Of a DNA stretch of 64,000 nucleotides, positions 37,442-45,968 are shown piece after piece (within the stretch, counting starts at the first letter, position 1; each line of letters begins with the position of its first letter). The translations under genes were made by a program, and so were the position numbers. This DNA comes from Bradyrhizobium sp. Ghvi. Lineage in GTDB: Bacteria > Pseudomonadota > Alphaproteobacteria > Rhizobiales > Xanthobacteraceae. The notes beneath the pieces are model-generated. The model worked only from the letters and a program-made list of their open reading frames with translations. It did no database searches and was not told the DNA's origin. The stretch is from assembly GCF_900115265.1 (NCBI RefSeq), contig NZ_FOVU01000004.1, forward strand, positions 618,987 to 682,986. Reading direction: 5' to 3'.

Positions 37442-39754
37442 ATGTCGTCCTATTCTGATGATCTCCACCAGGCGGCGCTGGCCTATCACCGTCTGCCGCG
37501 CCCCGGAAAGCTCGAGATCCAGGCTAGCAAACCGCTCGCAAACCAGCGGGACCTCGCGCTTGCCTATTCTCCGGGCGTGGCGGCCGCCTGCACCGAGATT
37601 GCCAAGAACCCGGCGGAAGCAGCGACCCTGACGACCCGTGCCAACCTCGTCGCGGTGGTCTCGAACGGCACCGCGGTGCTCGGTCTCGGCAATATCGGCC
37701 CGCTGGCCTCCAAGCCTGTCATGGAAGGCAAGGCGGTCCTGTTCAAGAAGTTCGCGGGCATTGACGTGTTCGACATCGAGATCGCCGCCGACACCATCGA
37801 GCGTGTGGTCGAGACCGTGGCGGCGCTGGAGCCGACCTTCGGCGGCATCAATCTGGAAGACATCCGCGGACCGGAATGCTTCGAGATCGAGGCGCGGCTG
37901 AAGGAGCGCATGAAGATCCCGGTCTTCCATGACGACCAGCACGGTACCGCCATCATCGTTGCTGCTGCCATCACCAACGGCCTCAGGCTGAACGGCAAGA
38001 AGCTCTCCGAGGTCAAGATCGTGCAGTCAGGGGCGGGCGCGGCAGCGCTCGCGACCCTCAACCTCCTGGTCTCGATGGGCGCGCAGCGCAAGAACATCTG
38101 GGTCTGCGACATCGACGGTCTCGTACATGAGGGCCGCAACACCTCGATGGACCGCTGGAAGGCGGTCTATGCGCAGAAGACCGACAAGCGCACGCTCGGC
38201 GATGTGATCGGCGGGGCCGATATCTTCATCGGCCTGTCGGCGCCGGGCGTTCTGACGCCCGAGATGGCCAAGCAGATGGGCGAGAAGCCCTTGATCATGG
38301 CCCTTGCCAACCCGACGCCGGAAATCATGCCGGAGGAGGCGCGGAAAGCGCGGCCCGACGCCATGATCTGCACCGGGCGCTCCGATTATCCGAACCAGGT
38401 CAACAATGTCCTGTGCTTCCCCTTCATCTTCCGTGGCGCGCTCGACGTCGGCGCGACCGCCATCAACGAGGAGATGAAGCTCGCTGCCGTCGAGGCCATC
38501 GCGCAACTCGCGCGAGAGGCGCCGTCGGATGCGGTCTCGGCGGGCGGCTTCGACACCGGCGAGGCGGGTGGTTTCGGTCCGGGCTCGCTGATCCCGAGCC
38601 CATTTGATCCGCGGCTAATCCTGCGCATCGCGCCGGCCGTCGCCAAGGCCGCGATGGAGTCGGGCGTCGCAACGCGCCCCATCACCAATTTCGAAGAGTA
38701 CGAGACGCAGCTCACGCGCTTTGCCTTCCGGTCCGGCCTCGTCATGAAGCCGATGTTCGCCAAGGCCAAGACCCAGCCGGTGCGGGTGATCTATGCCGAA
38801 GGCGAGGACGAGCGCGTGCTGCGCGCCACGCAGGTCGTGCTGGAGGAGAAGCTGGCGCAACCGATCCTGGTCGGCCGTCCGTCCGTCGTGGAAGCGCGCA
38901 TCAAGCGCTTCGGCCTGTCGATCAAGGCGGGCAAGGATTTCGACCTCGTCAATCCCGAGGACGATCCGCGCTACCGTTCCTATGTGCAGTCCTATGTCGA
39001 GATCGCAGGCCGCCGCGGCGTGACGCCCGATACGGCGCGCACCGTGGTGCGTACCAACAACACGGTGATTGCGGCGCTCGCCGTGGTGCGCGGGGAGGCG
39101 GATGCGATGCTCTGCGGCGTCGAAGGGCGCTACATGAGCCATTTGCGTCATGTCCGCGACATCGTCGGCTTCACGCCGGGGATCTCCGACTATGCGGCGC
39201 TTGCACTGATGATCACCAGCAAGGGCGCCTACTTCCTTGCCGATACCCAGGTGCGGCCCAATCCGAGCGCGGAGGAGCTTGCCGAGATCGCGGCGCTGGC
39301 CGCGCTCCACGTCCAGCGCTTCACGCTGAAGCCGAAGATCGCCTTCGTGTCGCATTCGGATTTCGGCAGCTACGATACGGACTCCTCGCGCAAGATGCGC
39401 CGCGCAACCCAGCTCCTGAAGGACAAGCATCCGGAGATCGAAGCCGACGGCGAGATGCAGGGCGACACCGCGCTATCGGCTGCGGCCCGCAAGCTCGTGC
39501 TGCCGCACTCCAAGCTCGAAGGCGAGGCCAACATCCTGATCATGCCGAACCTCGACACCGCCAACGTTGCCTATCAGATGATCAAGGCCTTGGCGGACGC
39601 ACTTCCCGTCGGTCCGATCCTGATCGGCCCGGCGCGCCCGGCCCACATCCTGACGCCTGGCGTCACCGCACGCGGCATCCTGAACATGACGGCGGTCGCC
39701 GTGGTCGAAGCGCAGGAGCGCGCAGCGCGGCAGCAGCCGACGTTGTTTACGTAA
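37442..39754 (+). CDS. maeB: NADP-dependent malic enzyme with C-terminal phosphotransacetylase-like domain
   Basis: A 770-residue enzyme that decarboxylates malate to pyruvate. The malic domain covers residues ~15-430 with [55 protein letters not shown] and the nucleotide fold [16 protein letters not shown]. Residues ~440-770 are a phosphotransacetylase-like regulatory domain ([21 protein letters not shown]) that in relatives senses acetyl-CoA and is usually not catalytic. The two-domain form is typical of rhizobial Dme/Tme enzymes, which feed pyruvate during growth on C4 acids. Confidence 0.94.
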   Translation: MSSYSDDLHQAALAYHRLPRPGKLEIQASKPLANQRDLALAYSPGVAAACTEIAKNPAEAATLTTRANLVAVVSNGTAVLGLGNIGPLASKPVMEGKAVLFKKFAGIDVFDIEIAADTIERVVETVAALEPTFGGINLEDIRGPECFEIEARLKERMKIPVFHDDQHGTAIIVAAAITNGLRLNGKKLSEVKIVQSGAGAAALATLNLLVSMGAQRKNIWVCDIDGLVHEGRNTSMDRWKAVYAQKTDKRTLGDVIGGADIFIGLSAPGVLTPEMAKQMGEKPLIMALANPTPEIMPEEARKARPDAMICTGRSDYPNQVNNVLCFPFIFRGALDVGATAINEEMKLAAVEAIAQLAREAPSDAVSAGGFDTGEAGGFGPGSLIPSPFDPRLILRIAPAVAKAAMESGVATRPITNFEEYETQLTRFAFRSGLVMKPMFAKAKTQPVRVIYAEGEDERVLRATQVVLEEKLAQPILVGRPSVVEARIKRFGLSIKAGKDFDLVNPEDDPRYRSYVQSYVEIAGRRGVTPDTARTVVRTNNTVIAALAVVRGEADAMLCGVEGRYMSHLRHVRDIVGFTPGISDYAALALMITSKGAYFLADTQVRPNPSAEELAEIAALAALHVQRFTLKPKIAFVSHSDFGSYDTDSSRKMRRATQLLKDKHPEIEADGEMQGDTALSAAARKLVLPHSKLEGEANILIMPNLDTANVAYQMIKALADALPVGPILIGPARPAHILTPGVTARGILNMTAVAVVEAQERAARQQPTLFT

Positions 39755-39771
39755 AAGGGCTCTGAGAATTC

Positions 39772-39800
39772 GTCATGCCCGGGCTTGTCCCGGCCATGAC
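39772..39800. repeat. Short palindrome downstream of the malic enzyme gene
   Basis: GTCATGCCCGGGCTTGTCCC continues to GGCCATGAC, forming an imperfect hairpin about 20 bp past the stop. It is a common type of proteobacterial intergenic palindrome and may act as a terminator. Confidence 0.6.
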
Positions 39801-39981
39801 AAGGAGAGTGTGATGACAACCGCGGCACCCTTGGTTCGATTCCGCTAGGGAGCGCCAACCTGCTGCAAGCCACCGCTTTTTGAATAACTCGCAGCTTTCC
39901 ATTTCCCCGTTTGAAAACCGCAATCGGACTCTTCATAATCCGCCGGCGTCCCGCGTTTTAGCGCTTGCCAAGAGGTCGACC

Positions 39982-40434
39982 ATGCCAGCGTTCGTGACTT
40001 TCGGGCGAATCCTGTTCGCTGTGCTGTTCATCTACACGGGCGCGACCAAGTTCTTCCCGCTCCAGGCGACCGCCGATCTCATCGCCGGCAAGATCGTGGT
40101 GCCCGATATGATCGCACCCTATGCGAAGCAGGTGGAGACCGCGACCGCGATGACCACACCGCAATTGTTGGCGATCGCGCTCGGTGGGCTCGAGATCCTT
40201 GCGGGACTGATGATCGCGCTCAATCTCGGCGCGCGCTTCTTCGCCATGCTGATGGTCATCACCATCGCGGTGTCGACGGTCCTGTTCTCCGATTTCTGGA
40301 ATCAGACGGCGCCCGAGAACGCCGCCACGGTGATCGATGCGCTGAAGAATCTCTCCATCATCGGCGCGCTGTTCATGATCATGGGCTATGGCCGCGTCAC
40401 CCGTCCGGCCGAGGCGGCCTACGGGGACGTGTAA
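39982..40434 (+). CDS. DoxX-family membrane protein
   Basis: A 150-residue protein with four predicted helices. It opens VTFGRILFAVLFIYTGATKFFPL, then IALGGLEILAGLMIALNLGARFFAMLMV and ALFMIMGYGRV. ATG 39982 is preceded by AGAGG; the frame extends further upstream but without a ribosome binding site. DoxX/YphA-type proteins are linked to redox and quinone-related functions, but this one has no assigned role. Confidence 0.85.
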   Translation: MPAFVTFGRILFAVLFIYTGATKFFPLQATADLIAGKIVVPDMIAPYAKQVETATAMTTPQLLAIALGGLEILAGLMIALNLGARFFAMLMVITIAVSTVLFSDFWNQTAPENAATVIDALKNLSIIGALFMIMGYGRVTRPAEAAYGDV

Positions 40435-40437
40435 GCG

Positions 40438-40989
40438 CTAATCCCGCCGCCACGGCGTAACAGTCACATCATTCGCGGCGTCGAGCAGGTAAGGCGTGCC
40501 CGGATTCATCCCATGTGATCTCAGCACGTCGTGGGGCGTCCGCTTGGGCACGTCGACGAAACAGCCTTCGCCGCCGGGCAGCGTGACATGCGGGGCTTCC
40601 GACAGCCAGAACGTGTCGTAGCGGTCCATGAACATGTCGAACACGACGGGGCCGCCGATGATCGCGACGCGGCCGGAGACGACATCGGCAAAGGCGCAGG
40701 CCTCCTCGAAGCTCGCATGCTCAGGATTCCACAGCGTCGCGTTCGGCATTTCGGGATCGACCGTGAGGGCCTTGATCTTGCGGGTCAGGATCAGCCGCTT
40801 GCGCTTGGGTGAGTTCGGCTGCTGCTCGTGCGAGTGGCGGCCGTGCACGATCAGCGCGGCGCCATCGAGGGCCTGCTCGAAGAAAAGCTTGTCGCCTTCG
40901 AACTTCAGACTGTCGGGCATGACATGGCTGGCGTCGGCAAGCATGCCGTCGGCCGAGACGATGACGTAACCTTCGAACCTGAAAGACAA
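40438..40989 (-). CDS. Dihydrofolate reductase/RibD-like reductase family protein
   Basis: A 183-residue protein with the DHFR-type fold. It opens FEGYVIVSADGMLADASHVMPDSLKFEGD, then ALIVHGRHSHEQQPNS, KRLILTRKI and VSGRVAIIGGPVVFDMFMDRYDTFWLSEAP, which matches the NADPH-binding GG region. No thymidylate synthase gene is adjacent, so this may be a DHFR-like reductase of another pathway. It ends three bases after the convergent DoxX gene and starts 7 bp from the deacetylase gene stop, perhaps in the same operon. Confidence 0.8.
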   Translation of the reverse strand: MSFRFEGYVIVSADGMLADASHVMPDSLKFEGDKLFFEQALDGAALIVHGRHSHEQQPNSPKRKRLILTRKIKALTVDPEMPNATLWNPEHASFEEACAFADVVSGRVAIIGGPVVFDMFMDRYDTFWLSEAPHVTLPGGEGCFVDVPKRTPHDVLRSHGMNPGTPYLLDAANDVTVTPWRRD

Positions 40990-40996
40990 GTGACGT

Positions 40997-42007
40997 CTAT
41001 TCGGAAACGGTCGTCACCACGGAATTGACCGGGCGCGTGCTGACCGTCGGCAGCTTGACGTCCTTCATCAGCTCCTGGTCGTATTCGGGAAGCGAGGCGA
41101 CCGGCGCCTTGGCGCGCATCGCCACGATCTTGTAGCCGCCGGCCTTGAGACGGTTCAGAAGCTCGGGCAGGGCTTCTGCCGTGTGCTTCTGGAAGTCGTG
41201 CATCAAGATGATGCCTTTGCCCTTGCTGTCGAGCTTCTTCATCACGGTCTCGATCACCTTCTCGGGCTTCGAGGCCTTGAAGTCGAAGGAGTCGATGTCG
41301 CAGGAGAAGATCGCGACGTTGCGGTTGCCGAGATAGGTGACCATCTCCGGCGGATGTTGCAGCGCCGGGAAGCGGAAGAACGCCGCCGGCGAGATGCCGC
41401 CGAGCGCCCATTTCACGGCGCTGATACCCTTCTCGATCTCTTCCTTGCGCTGTGCTTCGCTCAGCCTCTTGTCGTTGAGGTTGGCGTGCGACCAGGTGTG
41501 GGTGCCGATGGTGTGACCGGCCGCGTAGACCTGCTTCAGGATTTCCGGCTCGTAGGTGGCGTGCTTGCCGATCGAGAAGAAGATGCCGGTGGTGCACTGG
41601 TCGGCGAGCGCCTTCAGCACGGCAGGCGTGTTGCGCGGCCACGGACCGTCGTCGAAGGTCAGGACGACCTCCTTGTCGCGCAGGAAGTCGAGCTCCTTGA
41701 AATGCTCGAAGCCGAAGCCGGGACCGCCTGTGGTGTCGATCTCGACCGTGCGGGCAACGCCCAGCGCGTTCGGATTGGTGCAGGCGGCGCGCGCCGGCTG
41801 CGGCGCTTGTTGCGGCGGTGGCGGGAAGGCAGCGGATGGTGCCGCGGCGGGCGCTGCGGTTGCCGGAGCCGCAGCTGCGGCCGCCGTTGCCGCCGGTGCG
41901 GCTGGCGTCGCGGCCACCGGTTTCGCGGCTGAGGTCTGCGACCATGCCGCGCCTGTCAGCGCAACAGACATCGCGCTTGCCAAAATCAGTCCTACCGCCA
42001 CACGCAT
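40997..42007 (-). CDS. Secreted polysaccharide deacetylase (NodB homology domain)
   Basis: A 336-residue exported enzyme that removes acetyl groups from N-acetylated glycans. The signal peptide (GLILASAMSVALTGAAWSQ) is followed by an Ala/Pro-rich linker of about 60 residues. The NodB domain has all motifs: VVLTFDDGPWPRN (catalytic D, metal D), HTWSHANLND (metal His pair), FFRFPALQHP and GIILMHDFQKHT. ATG 42007 is chosen because it starts the signal peptide. It may act on peptidoglycan or an exopolysaccharide; it is not in a nod context. Confidence 0.9.
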   Translation of the reverse strand: MRVAVGLILASAMSVALTGAAWSQTSAAKPVAATPAAPAATAAAAAAPATAAPAAAPSAAFPPPPQQAPQPARAACTNPNALGVARTVEIDTTGGPGFGFEHFKELDFLRDKEVVLTFDDGPWPRNTPAVLKALADQCTTGIFFSIGKHATYEPEILKQVYAAGHTIGTHTWSHANLNDKRLSEAQRKEEIEKGISAVKWALGGISPAAFFRFPALQHPPEMVTYLGNRNVAIFSCDIDSFDFKASKPEKVIETVMKKLDSKGKGIILMHDFQKHTAEALPELLNRLKAGGYKIVAMRAKAPVASLPEYDQELMKDVKLPTVSTRPVNSVVTTVSE

Positions 42008-42405
42008 GGTGCTGTCCTCGAGATTGATCCCGTTGTTCCGCCGCGGCTTTTCGCCTTCGGCCAAACCCATCCTGCCCCAGATCATCCTAGCCTAGATGGT
42101 GGCCCATCGCTATTGCAACGGCTGTTTGTCGGTTCGCCACAATTGTGCCCAAGCCTATTTGATGAGACCGTGCGGCGCGGCGATGTAGCCTATCGCGATC
42201 AATCAATTGTTTGCGGAAGTTCCGGTGCGGAACCCCGTCCGGTCGCGCCTCGCCGGTCCATTCGTAAAGCAGATATGCCTTTGCTCCGACCACACCACGG
42301 CATTGGCGGCAACAGGGGAGGTAATCTCGTATTGGTAACCGGCAGTCTTCGAGATCTCTATGCGACCGGCCTGCTCAACACCGCGTTATCTGCGGGGTGA
42401 TCGGT
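42008..42405. other. Intergenic region with no convincing gene
   Basis: About 400 bp between the start of the deacetylase gene and the end of the transpeptidase gene. A 68-residue minus-strand frame at 42087-42293 (opening VGAKAYLLYEWTGEARP) is open, but it lacks a clear ribosome binding site. I do not call it. Confidence 0.4.
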
Positions 42406-44007
42406 TTAATACAGGCGGACGATGAAGTCGGTGCCTTCACCGGTCTCACCTTGGTTGATTCCCTGGTCGGAGACGATGACCGAGCTGCCCGAGGTGAGCA
42501 TCTCGTTGATCTTCGCCATGGCATCGGCAGGGATCGTGATGCGGTCCAGTGCCTCGGCGGGGCTGTCCGGCGTGATCACCGGCTTTGCGGCAACGGGGAT
42601 CACGGCGGCGCCGCGCTGGCGGCGCACAGCGCGGCCATCCTCGTCGCGCGCGGCGGCGCGAACAGCGACGGGCAGCGACACCACCGACCAGTGCAGCGAA
42701 TTGGAATCGGCTTTGTCGGCCTCGGCGGTGAAGACGTGGGTACCGAGTGGTCGATCGCTTGCCGCGATCGTCACGGGCACATCGAACAGCGGCGCAAAGT
42801 TCTGCCGTACGTAGAGCTTGGAATCCTTGCGGCTGATGAACACTGCGATCTGGCCGGTTCGCTTCGGCAGGTCCGGCCTTACGGACGGTGCGGGCTCGGC
42901 GAGGCGGGGCTGCTCTTCCTTGTCCGGCGAAGCAGCTTGCGCGGGCGCGATTGCGGTCACAGCCGCGTCGGACTTTGTCTCGGTCGCTGTGTCAGCCTTG
43001 ACCGGTTCGGATTTGGCAGGCTCTGAGGCGACGTCCGCCTTCGGCGCGTCGGCTTTCGGAGCGTCGGTCGACTTCCCTTCCGTGCTCGCCGTGTCAGCGG
43101 CCTTGCCGGCATCGTCCGTCTTCGCGGCTTCCTCGCGGACCGGCGCATTGCCGGTGGTCACGTCCGACATCACGGTATGGCCGACGGTGGAGCGCAGCTC
43201 GAGCACGCCGTCAGCGCTGGCAGTCTTCGTCTCAAACGATTCGGTCTCGACCGGCTTGGCGTCCGCGACCCTGGTCTCCGGCCCACCCTTGTCCGTCTTG
43301 TCGCCGATGCTCGTCGTCGGCTCGAGGCTGGCGGCCGGCTGCGGCGGGACGCGGAGCGAGGCGAGCATCGGATGCGAGAAGCTTTGCGGTGTCATCTGGC
43401 CGGGCACGACGATCACACGCGCGCCCATCTTGGTCCAGTTCCACATCTTCACCGCGAACGCCATCGGCATGCGGATGCAGCCGTGCGAGGCCGGATAGCC
43501 TGGCAGCACGCCGGCGTGCATGGCGACGCCGGACCAGGTGATCCGCTGCATATACGGCATCGGCGCGCCGCTATAGATGTTGGAGTGGTGGAATTTGTGC
43601 TTCTGGATGACGCTGAACACGCCCATCGGCGTCGAGTGGCCCTTCATGCCGGTCGACACCGGCGATTCCGCGAACACGCCGTTGGAGTCGTAGATCGTTA
43701 CCTTCTGGCGGTCGATCGAGACGACGATTACGAGCGGGCCTTGCGGCTTCGCGCCGCTCTCCTTCTCGACGACACCCTCTTTCTTGTTCCTGGCGGATGC
43801 CGAGCCGCGCTTCTGGGGCTTTTGCCGCAGCTGCTCGGGATACCGCTCTTGCGGGTAATAGTAGGACGTGCCCGAATAATCCGGCGTGTAAAAGAAGGCA
43901 GCATCCGCCTGGCTGGTCGAGCCGATCGCACCTGCCGCCGTCAAAATGGCGACCTGCCACAGCCGTGCCGGCGCGGCAGCAAAACGGGGCCCGTTCACGC
44001 TATTCAT
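42406..44007 (-). CDS. L,D-transpeptidase (YkuD) with a second degenerate YkuD-like region
   Basis: A 533-residue exported protein; the N-terminus holds a hydrophobic signal (WQVAILTAAGAIG). The YkuD domain at ~90-210 has GPLVIVVSIDRQKVTIYDS, TPMGVFSVIQKHKFHHSN, MHAGVLPGYPASHGCIRMP, with catalytic Cys177. This forms 3-3 peptidoglycan cross-links or attaches proteins to the wall. A ~150-residue Ala/Lys/Asp/Glu-rich linker follows, then QIAVFISRKDSKLYVRQNFA and PLGTHVFTA, which resembles a YkuD start but has no HGC motif. ATG 44007 is preferred to TTG 44022; neither has ideal spacing. Confidence 0.88.
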   Translation of the reverse strand: MNSVNGPRFAAAPARLWQVAILTAAGAIGSTSQADAAFFYTPDYSGTSYYYPQERYPEQLRQKPQKRGSASARNKKEGVVEKESGAKPQGPLVIVVSIDRQKVTIYDSNGVFAESPVSTGMKGHSTPMGVFSVIQKHKFHHSNIYSGAPMPYMQRITWSGVAMHAGVLPGYPASHGCIRMPMAFAVKMWNWTKMGARVIVVPGQMTPQSFSHPMLASLRVPPQPAASLEPTTSIGDKTDKGGPETRVADAKPVETESFETKTASADGVLELRSTVGHTVMSDVTTGNAPVREEAAKTDDAGKAADTASTEGKSTDAPKADAPKADVASEPAKSEPVKADTATETKSDAAVTAIAPAQAASPDKEEQPRLAEPAPSVRPDLPKRTGQIAVFISRKDSKLYVRQNFAPLFDVPVTIAASDRPLGTHVFTAEADKADSNSLHWSVVSLPVAVRAAARDEDGRAVRRQRGAAVIPVAAKPVITPDSPAEALDRITIPADAMAKINEMLTSGSSVIVSDQGINQGETGEGTDFIVRLY

Positions 44008-44215
44008 TCCTCGAATCCGCAATCCAAATCAGACGTTAGTGTCGCAGAGGGGATACGCGTTCACCACCACGGCGGTTCTGCCATCAGCTACTTTTGTCCA
44101 AGACGTAGCAAAAAAGCCTCACGGAGCGGTAAACGGCGGCCGCAGCCGGCTTGCGTGACCTTCCTGATCGGCCAGCTCATGCCTACATTGCCCGGACTTG
44201 TTACCGGAGAACTTC

Positions 44216-44764
44216 ATGTCATCTCGTTTCCCTGGTCTTTCCAGCATCTGCTTGAAAGACTTCGTTTTATTCCTGTTGTTACTGGTTGTGCCTGCGACGT
44301 CCGCCGCTGCCGCCGACGAACCGGATCTGATCTTCCGTCGCTCCACCGTGTTCAAATGGATGAGCCCAAACGACAAGCTCGCGACCTATGGCCTCGACGA
44401 TCCCGAAGTCGAGGGCGTGGCCTGTCATTTCACGGTTCCGGAGAAGGGCGGTTTCAAGGGCTGGCTGGGTCTTGCCGAGGAGGTCTCGGACATCTCGCTC
44501 GCCTGCCGCCAGATCGGCCCGATCAAGTTCAAGGATAAGATGGAGCAGGGCGACGACATGTTCCGCAAGCGCCGTTCGATCTTCTTCAAGAAGATGCAGA
44601 TCGTGCGCGGCTGCGACGCCAAACGTAATGTGCTGGTCTACATGGTCTATTCGGACAAGTTGATCGAGGGATCGCCGAAGAACTCAACTTCGACGGTGCC
44701 GATCATGCCCTGGGGACCGGCTGACGCCAACGTTCAGAAGTGCGGCGACTTCTTTACTCAGTGA
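44216..44764 (+). CDS. creA: CreA-family periplasmic protein
   Basis: A 182-residue exported protein. The signal is FVLFLLLLVVPATSAAAA near residues 16-34; the mature part has IFRRSTVFKWMSPNDKLATYGLDDPEVEGVACHF and SLACRQIGPI, typical of CreA. ATG 44216 has CGGAG seven bases upstream; the TTG six codons earlier is less likely. Several cysteines (VACHF, LACRQ, RGCDA, QKCGD) could form disulphides. The molecular role of CreA is not established. Confidence 0.88.
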   Translation: MSSRFPGLSSICLKDFVLFLLLLVVPATSAAAADEPDLIFRRSTVFKWMSPNDKLATYGLDDPEVEGVACHFTVPEKGGFKGWLGLAEEVSDISLACRQIGPIKFKDKMEQGDDMFRKRRSIFFKKMQIVRGCDAKRNVLVYMVYSDKLIEGSPKNSTSTVPIMPWGPADANVQKCGDFFTQ

Positions 44765-44994
44765 TGCGCTTGCGTGAACGCTAGTTTCCAGGCGGGTTCA
44801 AATCATCGGGCGTCCCGTCTGAAATGATTGATGTTTTCCGCGAATTATTTCGTCGCGCCTCGGGTGACGAAACAATTCTCACCGGGAACGAAACCATTTT
44901 CGGCTTGGAGTGCATCACGCAAGAAACCGCGGATGGTTATCAGGATCACAACGACGCCGCCGTACCGCCGGCCACGCAATTCGGAGAGAGATCC

Positions 44995-45159
44995 ATGCGC
45001 GCGCTCAGCTTGATCCTTGCTTTTGGTTTCGTGCTCGCAGGTTCCTCGTTCGCGGGCGCGCCGGACGGGGATCTGCCCGGCATTGGGACCTTCCAGTACA
45101 GCGGCTCGCCGGTCACGACTGCCGCGCCGCAGCCCATCGTCCTCGCGGCGCACTTCTGA
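44995..45159 (+). CDS. 54-residue small secreted protein
   Basis: A short gene with ATG 44995 and GGAGAGAG upstream. The product has a signal peptide (ALSLILAFGFVLAGSSFAGA) and a mature peptide of about 30 residues, [20 protein letters not shown] and so on. The frame extends upstream, but those codons do not look coding. No family is recognised. It lies 33 bp before the next small secreted-protein gene. Confidence 0.6.
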   Translation: MRALSLILAFGFVLAGSSFAGAPDGDLPGIGTFQYSGSPVTTAAPQPIVLAAHF

Positions 45160-45192
45160 TCACCAACAAGAAAATCAGCCGGCAAGGCCATC

Positions 45193-45558
45193 ATGTATCT
45201 TCGTTTCTGCGCGGCAGTGTTCCTGTCCGTTCTGACGATCAACTCCGTTCAGGCGCAGGTCCGCTCGCCGAGTCGACTGCCGGATCCCCGTACCGAATTC
45301 GTGCGACAATGTGCACCGCGCATGCTCGGGCGCTGGGAGCATCCGGAAGAGGTCTGCGGCTGTCTGCATGATCATGCCGCGGCCGTCGTCGAGGATCGCG
45401 ATCTGCGCGAGGCTCTGCTGCGCGGTATCAGCGAGACCGGTGTGCCGACGATCGAGACCGATTGGGTGCCGGCGGCCAAACAAAGCGAAATCGGCGCGAC
45501 CTTCACCAAGATCGCCAAGCCGACCTTGCAGTGTATGTTCGATCCGGCGAAGTCTTAA
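45193..45558 (+). CDS. Uncharacterised small secreted protein with four cysteines
   Basis: A 121-residue protein with a signal peptide (LRFCAAVFLSVLTINSVQAQ). The mature part has FVRQCAPRMLGRWEHPEEVCGCLHDHAAAVVEDRDLREALLRGI and a late Cys (TLQCMF), so disulphides or metal binding are possible. A helical, charged composition suggests a small periplasmic protein. It may be co-transcribed with the 54-residue gene upstream. No family is recognised. Confidence 0.75.
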   Translation: MYLRFCAAVFLSVLTINSVQAQVRSPSRLPDPRTEFVRQCAPRMLGRWEHPEEVCGCLHDHAAAVVEDRDLREALLRGISETGVPTIETDWVPAAKQSEIGATFTKIAKPTLQCMFDPAKS

Positions 45559-45571
45559 GGGTCTATTGTCT

Positions 45572-45641
45572 GAGCATGATCTCGTCGGAAACCCGCTTCA
45601 CGCTTTGCGCTAACGCGGCCCTTCGGGTCCGGATCATGCTC
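45572..45641. repeat. GAGCATGATC palindromic intergenic repeat
   Basis: GAGCATGATC at 45572-45581 pairs with GATCATGCTC at 45632-45641, enclosing CTTTGCGCTAACGCGGCCC. This is the layout of a repeat very common in Rhizobiales intergenic regions. Here it separates two convergent genes. Confidence 0.75.
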
Positions 45642-45642
45642 G

Positions 45643-45900
45643 TCACCTCGACTTCGGGCCGAACCGCGCCACGCAGGTGGCCGTTCGCACGACGCCCTGG
45701 TCGGTCATCTTCGAACCGCGCACTTCCTTGATTTGTCCGGCCGGGCAGGTTCCGTCATCCACTTGCACGCGCTGGCCGAGCTTGAGGTCGACGATATCCT
45801 GTTCGCGTCCGACTGTGGTGGCTGATGCTGTCGAGGCAAGAGCGGTGAGCATCAGCAGCAAGAGGAAGGTGGCACGGCCGAGTGTCGTGACAGAAAACAT
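45643..45900 (-). CDS. Small secreted protein (DUF6719-like)
   Basis: An 85-residue protein. ATG 45900 is chosen because it begins the signal peptide (FSVTTLGRATFLLLLMLTALASTASA); the longer frame adds a non-signal leader. The mature domain has LKLGQRVQVDDGTCPAGQIKEVRGSKM and VVRTATCVARFGPKSR, two cysteines that may pair. It resembles the short exported DUF6719 proteins seen in Rhizobiales; the family assignment is from memory of this pattern and is tentative. Confidence 0.65.
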   Translation of the reverse strand: MFSVTTLGRATFLLLLMLTALASTASATTVGREQDIVDLKLGQRVQVDDGTCPAGQIKEVRGSKMTDQGVVRTATCVARFGPKSR

Positions 45901-45968
45901 GGCAAGAGGTCCTGGAATCGATGCCGCGACGTTAAAGAGCCGTCGATGATTCTGATAGTCAACCTTCG

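Noticed and set aside
42087-42293. A 68-residue minus-strand frame in the gap between the deacetylase and transpeptidase genes
   Set aside because: No ribosome binding site, no domain and an Arg/His-rich second half; likely chance.
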